The position numbers were made by a program, and so were the translations under genes. Below are positions 1-5,392 of a stretch of DNA of 5,392 nucleotides, piece after piece (the stretch's first letter is position 1; every line of letters begins with the position of its first letter). The notes under the pieces were generated by a model, which searched no databases, was not told the DNA's origin, and worked only from the letters and a program-made list of their open reading frames with translations. The stretch comes from an uncultured Flavobacterium sp. (GTDB lineage Bacteria; Bacteroidota; Bacteroidia; Flavobacteriales; Flavobacteriaceae): assembly GCF_937876455.1 (NCBI RefSeq), contig NZ_CALFIG010000012.1, forward strand, positions 1 through 5,392, in the 5' to 3' direction.

Positions 1-59
1 TTTCATTAGTTGGTGGGGGAAGTTATCCGCAACCTGGAGAAATTTCATTGGCACATAAC
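1..59 (+). pseudogene. comM: ComM/YifB Mg-chelatase-like ATPase fragment, fused out of frame to the GH20 gene
   Basis: Frame 3 from position 3 reads SLVGGGSYPQPGEISLAHN. This is the highly conserved stretch of ComM/YifB-family AAA+ ATPases (Mg-chelatase subunit I-like, linked to DNA uptake and branch migration) just before the Walker B segment; the family pattern is VGGG-x-x-P-x-PGEISLAHNGVLFLDE. The two bases before it fit a preceding Val codon, so the fragment is open at the window edge. After the Asn codon at 57-59 the expected GVLFLDE is absent: the frame reads N-Y-S and stops at 69-71, while GH20 sequence takes over in frame 1. The fragment is therefore cut on both sides. I am confident of the family match. 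Whether it is real genomic DNA next to GH20 or an assembly chimera cannot be settled from the sequence. Confidence 0.72.
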
Positions 60-891
60 AATTATTCCTGAAATTGAGATGCCTGGACATTCACTTGCTG
101 CATTGGCTGCTTATCCCGAATTATCTTGTACGGGTGGAACCTTTGAAGTAGGAAAAAAATGGGGAGTTTTCGATGATGTATATTGCCCTAAAGAAGAAAC
201 TTTTACGTTTTTAGAAAATGTACTGTCCGAAGTAATGGCTTTATTTCCTTCCGAATACATTCATATTGGTGGTGATGAATGCCCAAAAACAAGATGGAAA
301 TCCTGTGCGCATTGTCAAAAAATTATTCAAGAAAAAGGATTGAAAGACGAGCATGAATTACAGAGTTATTTTATCCAACGAATCGAAAAATTTGTAAATA
401 GTAACGGTCGAAAAATTATTGGTTGGGATGAGATTCTAGAAGGCGGATTAGCCCCAAATGCAGCTGTTATGAGCTGGCGCGGAACCGAAGGTGGAATTGC
501 AGCTGCCAAACAAAAACATTACGTAGTAATGACACCCGGCTCACATTGTTACTTTGATCATTACCAAGGAAAACCTGAAAACGAACCTTTAGCCATTGGT
601 GGATTTACATCTTTGGAAAAAGTATATAATTTTAATCCAATGCCCAAAGAACTTACTACAGAAGAAAAAAAATACATCTTAGGTGCGCAAGCAAATGTTT
701 GGACAGAATACATCCTAACGCCTGAGCAAGTCGAATATATGATTATGCCAAGAATGTCCGCCTTGTCTGAAGTTTTATGGGGAACAGCAAAATCAGAAAA
801 TTATCTTGATTTTAAAACTCGTTTACAAGCACAAGAAAATTGGCTAAAAAACAACAACATCAATTATAGAAAAACTTCTTTCACAGAATAA
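52..891 (+). CDS. GH20 beta-N-acetylhexosaminidase, 5'-truncated
   Basis: This is the C-terminal part of a family 20 glycoside hydrolase, which removes terminal beta-linked GlcNAc/GalNAc by substrate-assisted catalysis. Recognisable homology begins at HITIIPEIEMPGHS (from 52). The catalytic Asp-Glu pair lies in HIGGDECPK (codons 274-276 and 277-279): Glu is the acid/base and Asp orients the substrate acetamido group. Further barrel motifs are GWDEILEGG (Trp 424-426), MSWRG (Trp 475-477), the GAQANVWTE strand (Trp 700-702, Glu 706-708) and MPRMSALSEVLWG. The protein ends soon after the barrel, with no extra C-terminal domain. The N-terminal GH20b domain, the first barrel strands and any signal peptide are missing. 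A TAG at 7-9 and a TTG at 10 give an apparent start, but residues encoded by 10-51 are ComM sequence read out of frame, so that start is spurious. The next gene starts 6 bp downstream, indicating an operon. Confidence 0.9.
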   Translation, partial: HITIIPEIEMPGHSLAALAAYPELSCTGGTFEVGKKWGVFDDVYCPKEETFTFLENVLSEVMALFPSEYIHIGGDECPKTRWKSCAHCQKIIQEKGLKDEHELQSYFIQRIEKFVNSNGRKIIGWDEILEGGLAPNAAVMSWRGTEGGIAAAKQKHYVVMTPGSHCYFDHYQGKPENEPLAIGGFTSLEKVYNFNPMPKELTTEEKKYILGAQANVWTEYILTPEQVEYMIMPRMSALSEVLWGTAKSENYLDFKTRLQAQENWLKNNNINYRKTSFTE

Positions 892-897
892 AATAAC

Positions 898-1896
898 ATG
901 ACTAATAGACGAAATTTTTTAAAGAAAACCGCTTTAGCCACGGCTGGATTGGCGCTTGCAAGTTTCAAAAACACGACTGAAACGGCTGAAAATAAAATTG
1001 AATTAAAAACTTCACAAAAACCAATTGTTCTTTCTACATGGAATTTTGGAATTAAAGCAAATGAAGCCGCATGGGAAGTTTTAAGCAAAAATGGTCGTGC
1101 GTTAGATGCAGTAGAAGCGGGCGTAAAAATACCTGAGGGCGATCCTACAGAACGCAGTGTAGGTTATGGCGGTCGTCCTGACAGAGATGGAAAAGTAACA
1201 CTTGATGCTTGTATTATGGACGAATTTTCAAACATTGGTTCAGTCGCTTGTTTAGAACACATCAAACATCCTATTTCTGTAGCTCGCGCGGTTATGGAAA
1301 AAACACCACACGTAATGTTAGTAGGAAATGGTGCGTTACAATTTGCGCTTTCACAAGGCTTCAAAAAAGAAAATTTATTAGTTGAAGAATCTGAAAAAGA
1401 ATGGAAAGAATGGTTAAAAACAAGTCAATACAAACCCATTGCGAATATCGAAAATCATGATACTATTGGAATGATTGCTTTAGATGCAAATGGAAATTTA
1501 TCAGGTGCGTGTACAACCAGCGGCATGGCATTTAAAATGCACGGTCGTGTAGGCGATTCTCCAATTATTGGCGCAGGATTATACGTAGATAATGAAATAG
1601 GAGCCGCTACCGCAACAGGGCATGGCGAAGAAGTTATTCGAATTTCGGGGTGTCATTTAGTAGTTGAATTAATGCGACAAGGTTTGTCTCCTCAAAAGGC
1701 ATGTGAAGAAGCGGTAATGCGCATCGTAAAACTAACTCAAAATCGAGGTAAAGAATTAAAAGACATTCAAGTTGGATTTATTGCTTTGAATAAAAAAGGA
1801 GAATATGGTTCCTATTGTGTGCAAGGGGGTTTCAATTATGCCGTTCATGATGCAACTGGAAATAAATTGATTGATGCCAATTACTTTTTGAAATAA
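898..1896 (+). CDS. N4-(beta-N-acetylglucosaminyl)-L-asparaginase (glycosylasparaginase), Tat-exported
   Basis: This Ntn-hydrolase cleaves the amide bond between GlcNAc and Asn, the last step of N-glycoprotein breakdown. The 332-residue length suits a full precursor. It opens with a twin-arginine signal: NRRNFLKK at residues 3-10, then a hydrophobic Ala/Leu stretch to about residue 21, so periplasmic export as a folded protein is likely. The autocleavage site is HDT (187-189); Thr189 (codon 1462-1464) becomes the N-terminal nucleophile of the beta subunit. With an offset of 37, the residues I recall for the E. meningoseptica enzyme all line up: Trp11 is Trp48, Thr152 is Thr189, Thr170 is Thr207, Arg180 is Arg217 and Asp183 is Asp220 (in HGRVGD), and Thr203-Gly204 is Thr240-Gly241. 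All are conserved, so the enzyme should self-process and be active. ATG 898 is chosen because the Tat motif follows at once. Its stop overlaps the cutC start by one base. A plain L-asparaginase of the same fold is less likely. Confidence 0.95.
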   Translation: MTNRRNFLKKTALATAGLALASFKNTTETAENKIELKTSQKPIVLSTWNFGIKANEAAWEVLSKNGRALDAVEAGVKIPEGDPTERSVGYGGRPDRDGKVTLDACIMDEFSNIGSVACLEHIKHPISVARAVMEKTPHVMLVGNGALQFALSQGFKKENLLVEESEKEWKEWLKTSQYKPIANIENHDTIGMIALDANGNLSGACTTSGMAFKMHGRVGDSPIIGAGLYVDNEIGAATATGHGEEVIRISGCHLVVELMRQGLSPQKACEEAVMRIVKLTQNRGKELKDIQVGFIALNKKGEYGSYCVQGGFNYAVHDATGNKLIDANYFLK

Positions 1897-2567
1897 TGAA
1901 AAAACTCGAAATCGCTTGTTTCAATCTCGAATCTGCAATACTAGCTCAAAAAACAGGTGCGGATAGAATCGAATTATGTGCTACTATTTCGGTTGGTGGA
2001 ACTACTCCAATAATCGAAATGATTCAACAAGCTCGAGAACATTTGACAATCGATTTATATATTATGATTCGTCCAAGAGGTGGAAATTTTTGCTATTCGG
2101 ATTCTGAATTTAATCAAATGAAATCGGAAATCGAAACCATCAAAAAAATTGGCGTTAACGGATTTGTTTTTGGGATTTTAAATGAAGATAATACTATAAA
2201 TATTGAGCAAAACAAAAGGTTAGTAGCTGAAGTATATCCTTTTCCTTGTACATTTCATCGTGCTTTTGATACTGTTTCTAATTATGAACAAGCTTTGGAA
2301 GAAGTTATTTCTTGTGGCTTTTCAACGATTCTTACATCTGGAACTTTTTCTAATGTTATAGAAGGCAAAGAAGTTTTGAAAAAATTAGTCGTTCAAGCCA
2401 AAAATAGAATCGAAATTATGCCAGGTGGCGGTTTACGTTCAACTAATATTTCTGAATTGAATAAAATCGTTGGCGCAAATTGGTATCATTCATCTGCAAT
2501 TACCGATGGAAGTGAAATCGCGAATCCATTGGAAATTACACAACTAAAGGAAAAATTGCAATCGTAA
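1896..2567 (+). CDS. cutC: CutC family protein (copper homeostasis CutC-like TIM barrel)
   Basis: The 223-residue protein is the usual size for bacterial CutC proteins (about 220-250). Signature segments are GADRIELCA (21-29) with GGTTP (34-38), MIRPRGGNF-x-YS (57-68), FHRAFD (120-125), LTSG (146-149), IMPGGG (174-179) and YHSSA (197-201). Clustered polar residues such as Glu26, Arg59, Arg61, His121, Arg122, Asp125 and His198 look like a conserved pocket at the barrel mouth. There is no signal peptide, so it is probably cytoplasmic. The ATG shares its A with the upstream TAA (TAATG), which suggests translational coupling to the glycosylasparaginase gene. The family name comes from E. coli copper sensitivity, but that phenotype has been attributed to loss of the MicL small RNA encoded at the cutC locus, so the molecular role is essentially unknown. 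Its place among N-glycan hydrolases suggests, as inference only, a role in sugar or glycosylamine metabolism. Confidence 0.92.
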   Translation: MKKLEIACFNLESAILAQKTGADRIELCATISVGGTTPIIEMIQQAREHLTIDLYIMIRPRGGNFCYSDSEFNQMKSEIETIKKIGVNGFVFGILNEDNTINIEQNKRLVAEVYPFPCTFHRAFDTVSNYEQALEEVISCGFSTILTSGTFSNVIEGKEVLKKLVVQAKNRIEIMPGGGLRSTNISELNKIVGANWYHSSAITDGSEIANPLEITQLKEKLQS

Positions 2568-2577
2568 ATGATTTGAT

Positions 2578-5049
2578 ATGTTTAAAAAAATAACATTATT
2601 TCTAATTTTTATCTGCTATTCCGTTTTGGGACAAACTTCTTATCGGAATTTGTCATCAGAAAATTGGACATTCAATAAGCAAAACGAAACTAAAAAACAC
2701 AAAGCTACCATTCCAGGAACCGTACAAACTGATTTATTTGCTAATCAATTAATTCCTGATCCGTTTTTTGGAGCGAATGAAAAACAATTGCAATGGATTG
2801 AAAATGAAAACTGGGAATATGAAACCACCTTTTCATTATCTGAAAAAGAAATTTCCAATGAAAATATCGAATTAGAATTTGAGGGTTTAGACACTTATGC
2901 TTCAATATATATTAATGGTCAAATGGTTTTAGAAGCAGATAATATGTTTCGAAAATGGATAATTTCAGCGAAAAATCATCTTAAAAAAGGTAAAAATCAT
3001 CTAAAAATTGTATTTCAATCGGCAGTTCAAAAAGGAAAGGAAGAAGCCGAAAAATTATCGTATACGTTACCTGAAAAAGAACGTGTTTTTGTTCGAAAAG
3101 CGCAATATCAATTTGGATGGGATTGGGGTCCACGATTTGTAACCACTGGTATTTGGAAAAAAGTACATTTGAAATTTTGGAATTCGGCGAAAATTGAAAA
3201 CATAAAATACAGTCAAGTTGAATTGAATGACCAAAAAGCAATTTTAGAATTTACAACTGAAATTCGTGTTTCGGAAGTAAAATCAATTCAACTAAAAATT
3301 AATGAAAAATCAGAAACATTTCATCTTAAAAAAGGAACGAATAAAGTAAAAATGCACTATGAAATTTTGAACCCAAAACGCTGGTGGTGTAATGGTTTAG
3401 GATTTCCTCATCAATATGAATTTCATTTTTCATTGGAACAAAATCGAAAAATCATAGATAACAAAGACTTAAAAATAGGTCTTCGAACCATTGAATTAAT
3501 TCAAGATAAAGATGAATTTGGCACAAGCTTTTATTTTAAATTAAACGGAAAACCTGTTTTTATGAAAGGAGCAAATTATATTCCGCCAGACAGTTTTATA
3601 CCAAAACAAACACCATCAAATTATGATGAATTAGTTCAAAATGCTCGAAAAGCCAATATGAATATGTTACGTGTTTGGGGCGGTGGCGTATATGCTGATG
3701 ATGAATTTTATAATGCTTGTGATGCCAACGGAATTTTGGTATGGCAAGATTTTATGTTTGCTTGCGCCATGTATCCTGGTGATGAACAATTTGTAGAAAA
3801 CGTAAAACAAGAAGTAATTGACAATGTAAATCGTTTACAAAATCATCCTAGTATTGCAATTTGGTGTGGCAATAACGAAAATGATGAAGGGTGGCACAAT
3901 TGGGGTTGGCAAAAGCAATTTAATTATTCTCAAGCCGATTCTACAAAAATTTGGAACGACTATAAAAAAGTATTTCAAGAACTCATTCCTCAAACATTAG
4001 ATAGTCTTTTATCCAAAGAAAAAAATCTGTACTGGCCTTCTTCACCATCCATTGGTTGGGGCAAAAAAGAAAGTTTAACCCAAGGTGATTCGCATTATTG
4101 GGGCGTTTGGTGGGGCAAAGAACCATTTGAAATATATAAGAAAAAAGTAGGTCGATTTATGAGTGAATATGGTTTTCAAGGCATGCCAAATATGGAAACA
4201 TTAGACAAAGTAATGTCTAAAGAAGATTTTAATATTACTTCAGAAGCGTTTAAAAATCATCAAAAACATCCTACTGGGTTTGAAACTATAAATGAATATA
4301 TGGCACGAGATTTTCCTGTACCTAGTTCAGTAGAAAAATACAATTATGTTTCGCAATTGTTACAAGCGTATGGTATGAAAACCGCCATTGAAGCGCACCG
4401 ATTAGCAAAACCCTATTGCATGGGCTCTTTATATTGGCAATTAAACGATTGCTGGCCTGTAACTTCTTGGAGTACTTTAGATTATTACGGCAATTGGAAA
4501 GCGGCACACTACCAAGTTAAAGAAAGTTTTGCTCCGCTATTTTTAGCTGTAACAGAAAACACAAAGGGACTTTCAATAATAGGCAGTAACGATAATTTAG
4601 AAGCAATATCTGGAACATTAACCGTTAAATTGATTGATTTTTCTGGGAACGAACTTTGGACTGCGTCAAAAGAATGTGTTTTGGACGTTGAAAAAAATAC
4701 AACTTGTATGCAGATTTCGAATGCTGATTTGCCAAAATTTGAAAAAGAAAAAACAGTATTAGCTTTAGTATTTATGAGTAATCATAAAAAAACCGTTGCT
4801 TATCATTATTTTGTAAAACCAAAAGAGTTACAACTTGAAAAACCAACTATTGAAATTAATATTGTAGGCGAAACACTTATCGAACTTAAAACAAATACAC
4901 TTGCAAAAAACGTGTGTTTAGAGGCAAATAGTGTTTTTTTTGAAGAAAACTATTTTGATTTAGTACCTGGAAATCCAAAAATCATTAAGACACAAAAACC
5001 AACTCAAGAAACTAAAATATTGTCTTTATTTGATGCCATGAATAAATAA
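2578..5049 (+). CDS. GH2 beta-mannosidase, secreted
   Basis: This 823-residue glycoside hydrolase family 2 exo-enzyme releases terminal beta-mannose, here probably the core Man-beta-1,4-GlcNAc of N-glycans. A Sec signal peptide covers residues 1-18 (MFKK, then a hydrophobic run to VLG), with likely cleavage before Gln19; no lipobox is seen. Domains in order: N-terminal jelly-roll sugar-binding domain (about 22-200, with WDWGPRF at 181-187), Ig-like sandwich (about 205-310), TIM barrel (about 315-650) and C-terminal beta domain(s) (about 655-823). Barrel motifs are MKGANYIPPDSF (329-340), MLRVWGGGVY (363-372) and WQDFMFACAMYP (389-400). The acid/base is Glu434 in GNNEN (codon 3877-3879) and the nucleophile Glu530 in MSEYGFQ (codon 4165-4167), 96 residues apart, as expected for GH2 mannosidases. 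WQLNDCWPVTSWS (619-631) also fits mannosidases rather than galactosidases. ATG 2578 is chosen because it places the signal peptide at the N-terminus. It follows cutC by 10 bp and is the last gene before the terminator. Confidence 0.95.
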   Translation: MFKKITLFLIFICYSVLGQTSYRNLSSENWTFNKQNETKKHKATIPGTVQTDLFANQLIPDPFFGANEKQLQWIENENWEYETTFSLSEKEISNENIELEFEGLDTYASIYINGQMVLEADNMFRKWIISAKNHLKKGKNHLKIVFQSAVQKGKEEAEKLSYTLPEKERVFVRKAQYQFGWDWGPRFVTTGIWKKVHLKFWNSAKIENIKYSQVELNDQKAILEFTTEIRVSEVKSIQLKINEKSETFHLKKGTNKVKMHYEILNPKRWWCNGLGFPHQYEFHFSLEQNRKIIDNKDLKIGLRTIELIQDKDEFGTSFYFKLNGKPVFMKGANYIPPDSFIPKQTPSNYDELVQNARKANMNMLRVWGGGVYADDEFYNACDANGILVWQDFMFACAMYPGDEQFVENVKQEVIDNVNRLQNHPSIAIWCGNNENDEGWHNWGWQKQFNYSQADSTKIWNDYKKVFQELIPQTLDSLLSKEKNLYWPSSPSIGWGKKESLTQGDSHYWGVWWGKEPFEIYKKKVGRFMSEYGFQGMPNMETLDKVMSKEDFNITSEAFKNHQKHPTGFETINEYMARDFPVPSSVEKYNYVSQLLQAYGMKTAIEAHRLAKPYCMGSLYWQLNDCWPVTSWSTLDYYGNWKAAHYQVKESFAPLFLAVTENTKGLSIIGSNDNLEAISGTLTVKLIDFSGNELWTASKECVLDVEKNTTCMQISNADLPKFEKEKTVLALVFMSNHKKTVAYHYFVKPKELQLEKPTIEINIVGETLIELKTNTLAKNVCLEANSVFFEENYFDLVPGNPKIIKTQKPTQETKILSLFDAMNK

Positions 5050-5054
5050 AGCAT

Positions 5055-5089
5055 AAAAAAACGCCTTGGTTAAGGCGTTTAAATTTTTT
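5055..5089. terminator. Bidirectional intrinsic terminator between convergent genes
   Basis: A perfect 9-bp stem, AAACGCCTT (5059-5067) pairing with AAGGCGTTT (5072-5080), encloses a GGTT loop. It is followed on the plus strand by AAA and six T (5084-5089). On the minus strand the run of A at 5055-5061 supplies the U-tract. It sits 9 bp after the mannosidase stop, and its plus-side T-tract overlaps the stop codon of the convergent kinase, so it can end transcription in both directions. Confidence 0.88.
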
Positions 5090-5392
5090 AAAATAATCCG
5101 TGTATTTCAGCGTCAATTTTTTGAATAATACTTCCCAAATCTTCGGGATTATTCAAATAATCCATATTATCTACATCAATTATGACTAATTTTCCTTTGT
5201 CATACGTTTGAATCCACGCTTCATATCTTTCATTCAATCGACTCAAATAATCAATAGAAATAGAGTTTTCATAATCTCTACCTCGTTTATGTATTTGATT
5301 GACTAAATTTGGAATTGAACTTCGTAAGTAAATCAATAAATCAGGTGGTCCTACTAAATCTTCCATTAAATCAAATAAAGATTTGTAATTTG
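5088..5392 (-). CDS. Deoxynucleoside kinase, C-terminal part (truncated by window edge)
   Basis: This is the C-terminal 100 residues of a deoxyadenosine/deoxyguanosine/deoxycytidine-kinase-like enzyme, which phosphorylates deoxynucleosides with ATP in cytoplasmic nucleotide salvage. Full-length bacterial members are about 200-220 residues, so roughly half is present. The frame stays open to the window end (reading NYKSLFDLMEDLVGPPDLLI from the edge), so the Met at 5364-5366 is internal and not the start. Motifs are PDLLIYLRSS, then the LID-type segment QIHKRGRDYE, whose basic residues (K-R-G-R) contact phosphate in this family. Next come YLSRLNERYEAWI, a strand VIIDVDNMDY, and the terminal helix ending KIDAEIHGLF, typical of the Bacteroidota version. 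The P-loop and the DRS/ERS-type motif lie beyond the window. It converges on the glycan operon and is functionally unrelated to it. The exact nucleoside preference cannot be judged from this part. Confidence 0.9.
   Translation of the reverse strand, partial: NYKSLFDLMEDLVGPPDLLIYLRSSIPNLVNQIHKRGRDYENSISIDYLSRLNERYEAWIQTYDKGKLVIIDVDNMDYLNNPEDLGSIIQKIDAEIHGLF

Noticed and set aside
10..51. TTG at 10 as the genuine start of the GH20 protein
   Set aside because: The residues encoded in frame 1 before about 52 do not resemble GH20, while the same bases in frame 3 encode a ComM signature. The catalytic domain would also lack its N-terminal part.
892..897. Possible promoter or riboswitch ahead of the glycosylasparaginase gene
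   Set aside because: The gap is only 6 bp and the genes run in the same direction, so there is no room for an independent regulatory element. No Bacteroidota-type -33/-7 promoter is visible in the other gaps either.
2568..2577. ATG at 2568 as an alternative start after cutC
   Set aside because: It is followed at once by ATT and TGA, so it encodes nothing. The ATG at 2578 begins a clear signal peptide.
2970..3009. Near-direct repeat of AAAAATCATCT at about 2974 and 2993
   Set aside because: It reflects a repeated Lys-Asn-His-Leu-Lys motif in a lysine-rich surface stretch of the mannosidase, where AAA codons dominate. It occurs only twice and shows no sign of being a mobile or regulatory repeat.
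2981..3241. Minus-strand open frames lying inside the glycosylasparaginase and mannosidase genes (for example 864-1088, 1164-1364, 2981-3241, 4322-4507)
   Set aside because: They lie opposite strongly supported genes, show no recognisable motifs and have compositions expected of antisense shadows.
5364..5366. Minus-strand Met codon at 5366-5364 as the kinase start
   Set aside because: The frame continues upstream to the window edge with kinase-like sequence (NYKSLFDL), so this Met is internal and the gene is cut by the window.

Overview
The window is AT-rich. Its coding style (A-rich sequence instead of Shine-Dalgarno motifs before the starts, Lys/Asn/Ile-rich proteins) and its gene content point to a member of the Bacteroidota, most likely Flavobacteriaceae (Flavobacterium-like). 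The glycosylasparaginase closely resembles the known Elizabethkingia (formerly Flavobacterium) meningoseptica enzyme in its catalytic residues. The deoxynucleoside kinase at the right edge is also of a type common in this group. This assignment is inferred from motifs, not from a database search.

Layout. Positions 1-59 read, in frame 3, as a fragment of a ComM/YifB Mg-chelatase-like AAA+ ATPase. At about 50-59 this joins directly, in a different frame, to the middle of a GH20 beta-N-acetylhexosaminidase (about 52-891). Four tightly packed plus-strand genes then run to 5049: the GH20 remnant, a Tat-exported N4-(beta-N-acetylglucosaminyl)-L-asparaginase (898-1896), a CutC-family TIM-barrel protein (1896-2567, start overlapping the previous stop by one base) and a secreted GH2 beta-mannosidase (2578-5049). 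The gaps are 6, -1 and 10 bp, so they almost certainly form one transcript whose promoter lies outside the window. A bidirectional hairpin terminator (about 5055-5089) separates this operon from a convergent minus-strand deoxynucleoside kinase, of which only the C-terminal 100 residues are present.

How the genes fit together. The three hydrolases match the last steps of Asn-linked glycan breakdown. The beta-mannosidase would remove the core Man-beta-1,4-GlcNAc mannose, the hexosaminidase would remove beta-linked GlcNAc (antennae or the chitobiose core), and the glycosylasparaginase would cut the final GlcNAc-Asn amide bond. The CutC-like protein has no signal peptide and no obvious place in this scheme, which makes it the most interesting biological question here. 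The most striking sequence-level observation is the ComM/GH20 junction at the left edge. It is most simply an assembly or library chimera, but a genuine rearrangement cannot be excluded.
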